A stretch of 48,500 nt of DNA. Origin: Glandiceps talaboti (taxonomy: Eukaryota > Hemichordata > Enteropneusta > Spengelidae). Both the position numbers and the translations under genes were made by a program. Below the pieces are notes generated by a model. That model was given only the letters and a program-made list of their open reading frames with translations, was not told the DNA's origin and did no database searches. The stretch is taken from contig NC_135562.1 in NCBI RefSeq assembly GCF_964340395.1, forward strand, positions 17,841,485 to 17,889,984. Direction: 5' to 3'. Every line of letters starts with the position of its first letter. Position 1 is the first letter of the stretch. Below are positions 33,201 through 41,188 of the stretch, piece by piece.

Positions 33201-35186
33201 ACGTAATGTTTCATAGCCAATTATTGAACATGGTAACTGAAATATATATTGATCGTTTTGCCATGGCAAAGTTATATTGCTGTGCTTACATATTTCGATT
33301 TATTCATGTATGCATCTCTCTCAATATAGATTTTTTTTTATATTTCATAAATATTTATTGTTATTGTCAAGACCACGTCTTCAGTACATTTTCACTGAGT
33401 CATATACATTTATGTATACCTGTATTGCGATCCGAGACGAACGTAAGATCTCTTCCTTTTTGTTGTTGCTAATAGCTACCAAGTGGCATTAGGTTTTGCA
33501 CTTTAAATGAATGTATTATCAGCTAAGCGAATAGTGACAACAATGCTGGCAAATAGCTTTGCGTTTTTACTGATTTACATGTAAGGTGTATGCTATGTAT
33601 TCTTATCATACAATATGGCTTCTTGAAGTAAGCCTTAGATACTGACTCTCAGTCAAATATAAATCCAATACAAATATGTATGCATGTACCTGTAGGCAAA
33701 TGTATTGAGCTGAAGTGCAAAAGAGAATAGGAAGTTTAGTGTAAGACACATTAGGTATACGAAAATTCATACACTCCACATTTTATTTCATGATGTCCAA
33801 CAATTGTTTTTTAAACTTCAAATGAGAGCCCATAAGTTTGTAAAAAAAAATTCAATATGCAAGGTTATTTTTCAACACTGGTAGGCTATGTACATTTGTT
33901 TTATGAATGTCATTAAATAAATATTTGTTTCTATATTGTACCAATAGTTTCAATGTATTGCTCTTTATACACACTTTTTTTTTTGTGTGGACAAGCCAAA
34001 TTTGTTTTCTGCATATTCAATTTTAATTTTTTTTAAACAATAATTTATCTTTAAAAAATAGTTTTTCTTCGCAATAATATTGAAGAAAAGAATTGTACAC
34101 AAGTATTAATTTTGGTGCTCAATATCAATTTACATATTTGTAGTTAAAAACTATTATTTACTGCATAACTAAAAAACTATACAATCATAGGGCCTCCAGT
34201 CGATTGTCTATCCCCATATTATCATATACAAGCTATCTTTGGAGACATTGACCTTTGGCGTTGACCTTCAAGGTCAATTATCAAAATCAATCCGATTACG
34301 TCCTATCACATACACATTGTAATTTTTTTCCTGTACCAGTTTTTTTCCTGTTTTTTCCTGACCACCACTTTTCCTTTATCAGCATTTACTTTTCTGTTTT
34401 TGCAACAAATTTATTTTTTTATTTTGAAATTTTTTTTATCTGTGTCAATTATTTTTTTTTACTTTCAAGATTTGCAAAAGTTTTTTTCCGATACAAGTAT
34501 ATACCAATTTGGATTATATTCCCGTTAAATTTTAATATTATTATCGTTTTTATTATGGAGACCTCTTTATTTAAATATCCTTTCAGTACAATGAAGTGTT
34601 TTTCTTCTAATATATTCTACTTACTGTTTTTCTCTTGAAACTTCAAATTCCTTCTTAATCTTTTACAGCACGTTTTTATGAAACTATGTACATGCTTTGA
34701 TTGTAAATTGCCAATCATTTTTATTATCAATTAAGAAAAAAATTAAACAAACCGTGCACCGTTATCATAGACACACAATACAACCAATTGCCATCATGAT
34801 AATCATAAAATAGACCTTCAATTTCTTTGCAACTAAATTTTGTCATCATCTTTAAAAATAGCTTAGAGAGAAAAAATTCCGAATGATTTTGGTATTGGCG
34901 AAGATAGAATAATACAAACGAATGCGAAAGACCAAATAGTGCACAATATTAAACGAGAAATATGTTCAGTAAATACAATAAAATAAAATGACATTTTTAA
35001 TTTGGACTTGATTACATGTCATAGTCACTTACCATGTCTTTGTGCTGAAATACATAGATACCTGCTGAATACTTGTGCATCGACGACGGTTTTTGATGTG
35101 ACTGGTGAAATAATGGAGAGCTTCCATTTCCCTGCAAATGGTTTACACAACTCCAGAGTCCGTTTGACCTGCCCGATGTGCAGCAT
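15302..35186 (-). CDS. Gene A: acyl-CoA ligase, 4-coumarate-CoA-ligase/luciferase-like, 12 exons, complete
   Basis: The spliced frame is 1773 nt (590 residues). Exons in coding order: 35186-35033, 33177-33074, 31358-31151, 30605-30499, 26298-26090, 25285-25102, 24605-24422, 23934-23831, 23476-23335, 16599-16517, 15920-15758, 15432-15302. All introns are GT-AG and every phase joins. Visible motifs: nucleotide-binding loop [11 protein letters not shown] (235-245), YGLTETTG (385-392), TGD in the hinge-proximal region (465-467), [10 protein letters not shown] (482-491) and the C-terminal catalytic-lysine motif PTGKILRR (K573). The family adenylates a carboxylate with ATP and transfers it to CoA. 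The first ~50 residues are rich in Arg/Lys with no acidic cluster at the start, and the C-terminus INQK is not a peroxisomal SKL-type signal, so mitochondrial import is inferred. Typical family length is about 540-560 without a presequence. Substrate unknown; paralogue B lies downstream in the same orientation. Confidence 0.93.
15758..15920 (-). CDS. Gene A exon 11
   Basis: Encodes [39 protein letters not shown] and ends AIKFVE. This is the C-terminal subdomain. Acceptor atgttgacag, donor gtcagaga. 163 nt, leaving in phase 1. Confidence 0.93.
16517..16599 (-). CDS. Gene A exon 10 (hinge motif)
   Basis: Encodes [20 protein letters not shown] and VIKYMGVQ: the conserved TGD aspartate and the hinge between the large and small domains. 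Many relatives have IKYKG where this has IKYMG. 83 nt; acceptor ttattgcag, donor gttggcat. Confidence 0.92.
16600..18257. other. Gene A intron 9, distal part
   Basis: AT-rich; palindromic ATGAATATTCAT occurs twice (about 17920 and 18110), a word also seen at 7548. No exon seen. Confidence 0.5.
18258..19722 (+). pseudogene. Small spliced plus-strand frame with two in-frame TAG codons, nested in gene A intron 9
   Basis: Not recognised. Exon 1 18258-18276 starts at ATG in the context gaaagATGGC and encodes MATAES, with donor gtaagtac. Exon 2 18996-19080 encodes [20 protein letters not shown]... with donor gtatgtga. Exon 3 starts at 19497 after a pyrimidine-rich acceptor ending ttttatag. Phases join (1, then 2). 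The frame runs [12 protein letters not shown] to TAG at 19531-19533, continues in frame [20 protein letters not shown]... to a second TAG at 19627-19629, then [16 protein letters not shown] and TAA at 19720-19722. Charged, coiled-coil-like residues continue across both TAGs, so either a longer protein has acquired CAG-to-TAG type stops (pseudogene) or translation ends after ~46 residues. AATAAA occurs at 20246-20255. It is transcribed opposite to its host gene. Confidence 0.4.
19225..19269 (+). repeat. CAA microsatellite
   Basis: (CAA)n in the presumed intron 2 of the nested plus-strand frame. Confidence 0.9.
19723..21860. other. Gene A intron 9, middle part
   Basis: Presumed 3' untranslated region of the nested frame to about 20290, then AT-rich sequence. 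An imperfect inverted pair 21050-21066 / 21172-21188 (GTCGTCGC...GCTCCG) and a GCTCCGGTTCGGAGC hairpin stand out. Confidence 0.5.
20246..20255 (+). promoter_or_regulatory. Candidate poly(A) signals (overlapping AATAAA)
   Basis: Two overlapping AATAAA hexamers about 0.5 kb after the last stop of the nested plus-strand frame. Plausible, but the region is AT-rich and such hexamers are common. Confidence 0.3.
21861..22297 (+). repeat. Pentanucleotide array ACTAT/ACTAC with higher-order repeat
   Basis: Blocks of ACTAT alternate with blocks of ACTAC. A marker variant ATGATATACTATGCCAAACT occurs at 21966 and again 185 bp later, indicating a 37-unit higher-order duplication. Lies in gene A intron 9. 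Confidence 0.9.
22529..23205. mobile_element. Possible DNA element with GCAACTC-rich ends
   Basis: Ends AAAGGCACAGTTACATAGGG and (reverse complement) AAGGCCAAGTTACATGAGGC are alike and inverted. The right 200 bp is packed with GCAACTC/GAGTTGC words in both directions, and the left end has some too (GGCGAGTTGC). Such subterminal repeats are typical binding sites in transposons. No ORF. Confidence 0.45.
23335..23476 (-). CDS. Gene A exon 9
   Basis: Encodes [34 protein letters not shown], and ends DGWLHT plus the first base of Gly. 142 nt. Acceptor tttactag, donor gtgatata. The 6.7-kb intron 9 follows. Confidence 0.93.
23549..23731 (+). repeat. CA, TACA, CGTA compound microsatellite
   Basis: Fills most of the short intron 8 of gene A (23477-23830). 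Confidence 0.95.
23831..23934 (-). CDS. Gene A exon 8
   Basis: Encodes [18 protein letters not shown], the core motif that contacts the adenylate, and ends LLLPNTEAK. Acceptor cttacaag, donor gtatctag. 104 nt. Confidence 0.93.
24001..24063 (+). repeat. GT microsatellite
   Basis: In gene A intron 7, about 65 bp from the exon 8 acceptor. Confidence 0.93.
24422..24605 (-). CDS. Gene A exon 7
   Basis: Encodes [18 protein letters not shown], then [12 protein letters not shown] (the GGAAPL-like segment), and ends NKELIIQQG. Acceptor ttgcccag, donor gttggtgc. 184 nt, leaving in phase 1. Confidence 0.93.
25102..25285 (-). CDS. Gene A exon 6
   Basis: Encodes [29 protein letters not shown] and ends [14 protein letters not shown] matches the LPxFHxxG segment of the family. 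184 nt; acceptor ctccaacag, donor gtattgta. Confidence 0.93.
25580..25990. repeat. Dispersed repeat family R1, copy in gene A intron 5
   Basis: Matches 1190-1660 along its length. The positions in A and B are not homologous introns, so this is a dispersed element and not a relic of the gene duplication. Confidence 0.6.
26090..26298 (-). CDS. Gene A exon 5 (nucleotide-binding loop)
   Basis: Encodes [12 protein letters not shown] through the motif [15 protein letters not shown] and ends ...IISCIEQL plus two bases; donor gtaagtat. The acceptor AG is at 26299-26300, only about 25 bp from a TGTA microsatellite that abuts a Penelope-like insertion. Confidence 0.94.
26323..26455 (+). repeat. TGTA microsatellite, 5' flank of Penelope-like copy
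   Basis: Lies between the acceptor of gene A exon 5 and the truncated Penelope-like ORF. Confidence 0.95.
26456..27910 (+). mobile_element. Penelope-like element, 5'-truncated reverse transcriptase plus GIY-YIG endonuclease ORF
   Basis: About 484 codons without a stop, ending TAA at 27908-27910. Reverse transcriptase blocks are visible: motif [14 protein letters not shown], motif [20 protein letters not shown], motif C YKRFIDDG (catalytic DD kept), then a [10 protein letters not shown] segment. A linker with [11 protein letters not shown] leads to a GIY-YIG-like endonuclease, [19 protein letters not shown] with the following RFVEHL. This domain order defines endonuclease-bearing Penelope-like elements. 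The N-terminal part of the family's reverse transcriptase is missing: the frame emerges directly from a TGTA microsatellite. It lies in intron 4 of gene A on the opposite strand. The open frame implies recent activity, but the truncation means this copy is not autonomous. Confidence 0.92.
27911..28133 (+). mobile_element. 3' untranslated tail of the Penelope-like element
   Basis: AT-rich tail ending in a small hairpin (GAATA/TATTC) followed by GAAACGTCGG, then directly by a TGTA array. The same terminal block occurs at the end of the second, inverted copy (28563-28596), which marks it as the element's 3' end. Confidence 0.7.
28134..28500 (+). repeat. TGTA array with higher-order structure between two Penelope-like copies
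   Basis: Two long TGTA blocks each followed by GT, then TGCG, then AGGT runs (28220-28270 and 28360-28435), a higher-order period near 165 bp. Confidence 0.93.
28563..29265 (-). pseudogene. Second Penelope-like element, inverted, 5'-truncated and frameshifted
   Basis: On the minus strand this matches the plus copy from about 27416 to its 3' end, with many substitutions and indels. It keeps the [11 protein letters not shown]-type segment and [11 protein letters not shown], then a frameshift in a G-run (about 29025-29030) breaks the endonuclease. The 5' truncation at about 29265 abuts a TGTA tract and the 3' end faces the 28134-28500 TGTA array. Divergence from the plus copy makes it an independent older insertion. 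Confidence 0.85.
29267..29306 (+). repeat. Short TGTA tract at 5' truncation of inverted Penelope-like copy
   Basis: Abuts the truncated end of the minus-strand copy. Confidence 0.9.
29694..29925 (+). repeat. TGTA array with ~96-bp higher-order repeat
   Basis: The segment TGTTTGTATGAATGT, CATGTGTGTGCATACGTGTA occurs twice, about 96 bp apart, inside the array. Confidence 0.9.
29984..30216 (+). repeat. TGTC microsatellite
   Basis: Long (TGTC)n with sparse GACTGCC and CTGCC interruptions. Confidence 0.95.
30499..30605 (-). CDS. Gene A exon 4
   Basis: Encodes [19 protein letters not shown] and a helix ending [10 protein letters not shown]. Acceptor tttgtcag, donor gtttgttt (weak). 107 nt. The paralogous exon of gene B (946-1052) has the same length and phase. 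Confidence 0.92.
31151..31358 (-). CDS. Gene A exon 3
   Basis: Encodes [15 protein letters not shown], then [15 protein letters not shown], and ends NPTFTVG. This is the start of the AMP-binding domain (YTYRQL, the GDV..L segment). 208 nt, leaving in phase 1; donor gtaagtat. Confidence 0.95.
31359..33073. other. Gene A intron 2
   Basis: No exon. G-rich words GGGGGAGGGTCA/GGTCACATTTTA recur at 31500-31660 and 32650-32740. The edges match the corresponding intron of copy C. Confidence 0.6.
33074..33177 (-). CDS. Gene A exon 2
   Basis: Encodes [15 protein letters not shown] through EKYGDKIAM. Acceptor ctacgtag and donor gtaagtcc flank it. 104 nt, entering in phase 1 and leaving in phase 0. Confidence 0.93.
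33178..35032. other. Gene A intron 1
   Basis: Very AT-rich. Contains TGACCT at 34249, TGACCT at 34262 and AGGTCA at 34271 (half-sites of the nuclear-receptor type). Confidence 0.5.
35033..35186 (-). CDS. Gene A exon 1 (presequence)
   Basis: Starts at the ATG whose complement is 35184-35186 ([15 protein letters not shown]) and ends ...YLCISAQRH plus one base of a Gly codon, followed by the donor gtaagtgac. Exon 1 of copy C has the same 154-nt length, the same ending CISTQRHG and a corresponding ATG, which supports this start. Confidence 0.85.
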
Positions 35187-36222
35187 TGTGAAACTGCATC
35201 ACACACGAAAAAAAACAAAATTTAAATTATTCTAATCATGATTTATTTAAATATGATCAATTGAAAAAAGTATTTATGTCGGAATTTTCCTTTCAAGTAT
35301 CTTTGACAACTAGCCTGGAAAGGAATGCCTAACCTTTAGAAGTAATGGTCACACATGAGGTACACACAAAACACAAACAAGCTCGTAACATGTAACATTG
35401 TCTATTGCAAGCCCGTTGGCGAGGGTACTTGGCTAGGTAATGGTACAGGTACTGTGGTACCGTGGCGTATTCAAATTAACACAAAATACAAACAGATTTT
35501 TCAAACCTAGGAGTTAAAAGTTTACATTTCAGCCAGAAACTAGGGATAAAATGTCTACATTCATCCACAAAGTAGAACTAGAAATTAGCGGGATAATTTG
35601 TTAATCAGCCACTTGGAAACTATTACTACGTTGTCCTTTATGGAATGAAAGGTCGTACTCGCATTCAAAGAGGGGGTCAAACCTCTACATAAATTCCTAA
35701 ATCAGGAGTCAAAAGTCTACATAAGTCAAAAAGGGTCAAACCGAAGCACATATTCACATAGCCTCACTGTGTGAGTATGTCCAACTCTAGGTATTTGTAG
35801 TAATGCTTTGCCCATAAGATAATCAACGTTAGGCAGGGTACAAGATATTTTGTCATACAACAAATACTTGGCTCACTACCTTTCAAGTATTGTTGTACGA
35901 CATCTTCAATGGGAGACAGTGACACTGAAACAAATCTTTGTCTGGCTAGACTAAAATTGAAATACAGTTTTTACACTTTAATCAGTTGACATGTCTGATA
36001 AAGTAAATGTTGTTACAATGTATATGATTTGGCGATGATCTGATATGACATAGGGTAGCTCACACAATTGGAATGTAGCAATGCCACTAAGTTATTTGTC
36101 AGGCAAGACGTTAACAATTAATTAATGTTAGTGAGATTTTGTTGAGTCAGATAACACATTGTAGTAAGATTTTTGTTGTTGACCTAGTCGACTTTCCGTT
36201 TCAAGTCAACTGGTTTACATTG
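35187..36222. other. Upstream region of gene A
   Basis: The first ~60 bp resemble the region upstream of copy C exon 1. No TATA-type promoter is convincing. No ORF of note. Confidence 0.5.
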
Positions 36223-36835
36223 TATTAGTGACTTACATATATTGATTAGTGACTTTGAAACATAGATTAGTGACTTAGAAACATAGATTAGTATGTAGAG
36301 ATTAGTGACTTAGATTTATAGATAGATTTACATAGATTAGTATGTAAAGATTACTGATTTAGATATATAGATTGGTGACTTAGACATGTAGATTAGTCAC
36401 TTAGATATATAGACTACTGAAAAATAGATTAATGACTAATATACATATATTAGTGACTAAGATGCATAGATTAATGACTTAGATACACTGATTAGTGACT
36501 TAAATATAGTTTAATGACTAAGATATACAGATGAGTGACATATACATGTAGATGAGTGACTAGGATATATAGATTAGTGACATAGATACATTGATTAGTG
36601 ACTTACATATAGATTAGGGGCTTGTATATATTTGTGACTGAAATACATTGACTAATGACTAATGAAATATGGATTAGTGACATAGATTACTGAATTAGAT
36701 GTCTGATAGATTAGTGACTTAAATTTATAGATTAGTGACATATAGATCAATGACTTAATATATATAGATAAGTAACAGAGATGAGTGACTTAGATATATA
36801 GATCAGTGAATTAGATACATTGATTGGTGACTTAA
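36223..36835 (+). repeat. Degenerate ~20-bp minisatellite
   Basis: About 600 bp built from units close to ATAGATTAGTGACTTAGATA, with single-base changes and occasional half-units. No coding frame. Upstream of gene A. Confidence 0.85.
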
Positions 36836-36838
36836 ATT

Positions 36839-38882
36839 TGAAATTAAAGTTTTGCAAGAACCATTAGTAAGAGGGTCGCCATATGTAATTCTTATGACAA
36901 GCTCGTTTGAACAATGAGAGGTATATTTGTATTATCATAGGTTTATTTGTACTACTGCTACGAATGCAGAGTTTGAAAAGCTGTTATTTTTGTACAATTA
37001 GATCACAAAGAATGAATTAGTTTGTCTGTAGTGTAGCATTACATTTAGGCCAACATATTTTACTGAAACAATCTTAGTATGTCTTGTGAAATCCAGTATT
37101 TTATTACAATGCTTACAGAATTTGCTCCTTTTCCAATTTGAGCAATAACAAGTGCGACCAATTTCGTAAAACAAAAGTCACCGTGACAGATGCACATAGA
37201 ATATTACAGTATTGAGAATAGCCGCCGTTCGTCTTACCTTATTTCAACACAACGTGGAGGTTGGGAGACTTACAATTTACAGCAGACTATGGTAAACTGT
37301 TCATATAGTTCTCATAATGCATATCACTTATTCTATACTTACCTCCTACCTTGACGGTGATGAAAACTATGTAGGTCAGTTCAGTTGACTTCCCTGAAAT
37401 ACCCACAATGAGTATGATCAAAGCTGAGGTGAAGCAGACAGCAACACATCCACCTGAATAGAGTCAGTACTATGTGTACTCAACCATGCATTCATGTGAC
37501 TACATACAATGTAGATTGTACACTAGGTACGCCAGTTGAGTGCACAATAAAAGTTTATGACATATGTCAGGCACAGGTCTTTTGATTCTACTGACCTATG
37601 GATACGTATACGGTAAAACAGGTAAAGAAAATGTTATTGAGTAAAAACTGGAAAATGGTATAAACTGTTAATATAAAACAGATCGATTAGTCAGCTAAAA
37701 TTTATTCGAAAATAATTGTCGGATATATACAAAGGAAACTAACAAGTTAAACAACTCATTCGTATTCAAGGTCATTGTGACTTTACAGCTCTGGAAATAT
37801 ACACCCCTGGCACTGTAGACTTTATGGCTTTAGTTGTTGGCGCTGCTATTATACATTAGCTGAACGCGTGAGTGAATACAGGTGCACATTACGACAAACC
37901 TACAGTGTACGGGGAATCCAATACCGCTTCAGACTTGTCAGAGTCACTGTTGTGCATAACAGTTTTAGTTTCTCATTAAGAGTGTTTTACAATACACAAG
38001 TTCTATACAATTTTTGTAATATTCATTTTATATTATCATTTTTGCTTGATATATCGTACAGGTGATTGGGTTCCTGGGTATAACATTTATAACCAGATTT
38101 AAACTGAATGCCTTCCGTAAGGATTTATGCAAGAAATTTAGCTCTATATTTGTGATTCGTCAAGTCCCAATGAAAGTTAGTTGTCAAAAATGTTGTTCAA
38201 ATGCCCGCTACGCCTCCTATTCTCAGCACAGGAAAGCTTGCCATCCTCGACTTCACTCGGCTTTCGTGATCCCCTACATACCCGGGATGTGGCATGTGTG
38301 TGTTGAACTTCATTCTGTCCCACCATGAGTTTACACATTCCTTCTCAAGATTTTGTTGTGGCGCGCCCTCACTGTACACCAATTATATAGAGGTCAATGT
38401 ATAGGTCACCATTATTGATACATTGTCGCGACATTTTCTTCGTAGGCTACGCGAGGCTTGGTCTATTTTCCATATTTTGACCACACACATTTGGGTATAA
38501 ATTATAGATTATTACACTGATAAATACGTGAGAGTGTATTTATATCCTGAGATACAGAGCTAGATAAATGATTATGTACAAGCTCTGCAACAAACAGCAG
38601 TAGTTTGTTATCGAGAGAAATCGGAAAAGAACAGTGTAAAAAGGAGACGGTTATGGTCAATATAATACTTCCTAAACTTCTAATCGAAAATCTAAAAAGA
38701 CACGATTTCTCTTTATTCATCTGCGCATCAGTGTGTGAAATTTGAAAATGATAAGTCCATATCTGACGAAATTGAAACGATGATAAATATTTCACCTGTT
38801 TGTGAACTCCGCGCTCATTGTAAACCTATTTTAAGGCCAAGAAAAAAAAAGTTTTCTGGTGAGTTTGAATCACTTAAATACC
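36839..38882. other. Intergenic sequence without a recognised gene
   Basis: No conserved motif. An ORF at 38735-38998 (KFENDKSISDEIETMINISP...) runs into the 174-bp duplication and is not recognised. Confidence 0.45.
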
Positions 38883-39230
38883 CTGCCTCGGTCTTCTTTT
38901 TTCTTGTGTTTGTGCAGCCAATGCAGAGTGCAGATCCAAGGGAAACACAAAATAAGGTTGGCACGAAACCCCTGAAAACAGAGTCTTTCTCAGTATAGTG
39001 TAGAGCACGAGCATAAAGTTGGCATCAGATTCAGATTCGGATCTGAGGCCATCTGACTGCCTCGGTCTTCTTTTTTCTCATGGTTTGTGCAGCCAATGCA
39101 GAGTGCAGATCCAAGGGAAACACAAAATAAGGTTGGCATGAAACCCCTTAAAACAGAGTCTTTCTCAGTAGTGTAGAGCACAAGTATAAAGTTGGCGTCA
39201 GATTCAGATTCGGATCTGAGGCCATCTGAC
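38883..39230 (+). repeat. 174-bp tandem duplication, two copies
   Basis: Copies 38883-39056 and 39057-39230 are nearly identical (both start CTGCCTCGGTCTTCTTTTTT and end with the AGATTCAGATTCGGATCTGA region). Just downstream, 39262-39307 is the reverse complement of the copy end (GATTCA repeats), so a large hairpin can form. Confidence 0.85.
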
Positions 39231-39339
39231 GCTCAATATAATGTTCATAAGATAATGCTACCTGAATCTGAATCTGAATCTGAATCCGACGCCTACTTTA
39301 TACTCGTTCGATCGATTAATTACTCAAATTGGTCATTAA

Positions 39340-39442
39340 TATTCATCGGATTATTATCAAAACCTAATCAGTTCTGGCCATTACCCTACAGAACATGTCT
39401 ATGAAATTTCGTTTGAATTGATGCAGTCATTTTCGGAAATGG

Positions 39443-39450
<8 letters not shown>
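39340..39450 (+). repeat. Dispersed repeat family R4, tail fragment with CA tail
   Basis: AAACCTAATCAGTTCTGGCC, CATTACCCTACAGAACATGT and AAATTTCGTTTGAATTGATG match the tail of the 7020-7660 copy; here it runs into a CA array. Confidence 0.65.

Positions 39451-39496
<46 letters not shown>
39446..39496 (+). repeat. CA microsatellite at R4 tail
   Basis: Directly follows an R4 tail fragment. Confidence 0.93.
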
Positions 39497-39500
<4 letters not shown>

Positions 39501-39839
39501 TTCATCGGAGGAGAGTGATGTTCACTGTACTGCAGCCTAACAAATTGAACATTTTACCATACATATACGCATATCTGTGTATGTCTAAAATCGAAATTTA
39601 TGCATACAGAAGGGTGTGTGTTTGCTATTTGGCTAGCTGGGCATTTGCTAAAGTTCCCTCCATAAACACTTGTAAAAGATTAATAAATGAACGTGAGTTT
39701 GGTTGTGTTCATGGGCAAAACTTGTACAGTGAACTTTCTCCTGATACCTTCCACTTCCACAACAACAACTGTTGAAGGCAGCCTTTAATGTCCATGGCGA
39801 TCTTGTGTATAATGTACCAAAAATATGCCAATGTCTTAT

Positions 39840-40085
39840 GAAAACTTAATGCTACATCAATAAAATAAAAGACAGATGCGCTCAGGTATCGCATATATGT
39901 GTACAAAATTATATTGCATTTGAAGGGTGCATTCTTGAGATATAGCCTAATTATTGAAAACAATTAATTACGTAAATTGCTTATTAATATTCATAGCGAG
40001 TTTTACCAAAACTTAATCAGTTCTTGCCATTACTCAATGGAACACTTGTGCCAAATTTCGTTTGAATTGAGCCAGCCGTTTAAGA
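39840..40085 (+). repeat. Dispersed repeat family R4, third copy
   Basis: CAAAACTTAATCAGTTCTTG, ATTACTCAATGGAACACTTG and CCAAATTTCGTTTGAATTGA match the other tails. Upstream it keeps the TGCTACATCAA...GATGCGCT unit. No microsatellite follows. Confidence 0.6.
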
Positions 40086-40581
40086 GACAACGATGACTTC
40101 AATGTGTCAAAACATATGCATACAACGTTGTTGACGTTAGTTTTGATTGACACTTCCTGGCATTTAGATAACAATAGATGACCATTTATATGAGCAGTGT
40201 ACACAAATTTGATAGGACTGTTACGTTGTTGTACAGACTGTGTCGCAAGCTTCGATTTTGACACAATTTGCCCTTTCCTGATTTTTCATTGTCTACTCCC
40301 GTTTGCCCATAGACATTGGTGATTTTAAAGATTTTAGTTGAACGTCTCTCCTCAAATCACGAAAGTTTGACCGAGTACCTACAATACACAGCGGAGAACC
40401 ACCATTTCCAGTGTGAGTAAACAACATAGTTATTTTTAATCTCCATCTAGTAAGCCAGGTACGAGTGATGGAAAGGATGAACAACCCACTAATCGTAACA
40501 AGACAACAGGCGACGTTTCAAATGTGGGTAGCTTGAAAAGTTCAATCGTCACAGTCTGGAAAATCCAAAGATGTACAATTT

Positions 40582-41188
40582 GTACGATGGCTTGAACAAT
40601 TTGAGTGGATGAACATCCATACCAGTGAAGACAGCAAGTACCTAATAGATGGCAGTATTTACAGAGTATGGTGTCGGTATTATAAATTCTCGAAAGAGAA
40701 GTCTGATTTCGCTTTGGAACGGGGAAAATTTGACTCCATTACGGAATTCGGTGACACACGTTCGAGCGAATTCAAACACATGTAATTAGCAAAACCAGCG
40801 GCGGCCAGTCCCTTGGTGAAAGCCCTTGGTATAACTAGTACTTAAAGGGTGATAACAAAATAGCAGAATTGAAAATAAAGATAAAAAAAATATTGGCTCT
40901 CTGATAGCCAAACAAGAACTGCCATTTTCACTATTTCCGAGTTATCGCTACTGCTCAGAAAAAATGGCGTCGGTATTAAATCCAACCTATGATAACACTC
41001 AGAAGTGTCTAGAGATGATCAGAACAATTGCTGGATGAATCAGGAATAACTTGGCTAACGATATCAGAAAGGAAGCTAAATATATTTCTATTTTGATTGA
41101 CGGCGACACTGATAGAGCTGTGCAGGAGTGTGAAATAGTCTACATGCGACGAATAGACAAACCGACTTGTAAACTCGTGGTGAATTAA
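40582..41188 (+). pseudogene. hAT-like transposase relic (ZNF862/DUF4371-type), 5' part
   Basis: First open segment 40582-40785: VRWLEQFEWMNIHTSEDSKY..., WCRYYKFSKEKSDF, ending in TAA. After a gap with frame change, 40889-41188 reads SLIAKQELPFSLFPSYRY, an in-frame TGA, then IRNNLANDIRKEAKYISILI, DGDTDRAVQECEIVYMRR. ILIDGxTDxxVxExEIVYxR is the signature around the first catalytic aspartate in this hAT-derived group. Multiple stops and frameshifts show it is dead. It is split by the 2.1-kb transposon. Confidence 0.75.

Noticed and set aside
34255-34638. 127-codon Phe-rich ORF resembling a membrane protein
   Set aside because: Translation of T-rich intron sequence; hydrophobicity follows from base composition.
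36223-36835. CRISPR-like or satellite array
   Set aside because: The units are contiguous and degenerate with no distinct spacers; it is a minisatellite.
38197-38382. Minus-strand ORF MVYSEGAPQQNLEKECV...
   Set aside because: No recognised domain, splice site or paralogue; probably chance or part of an unknown repeat.
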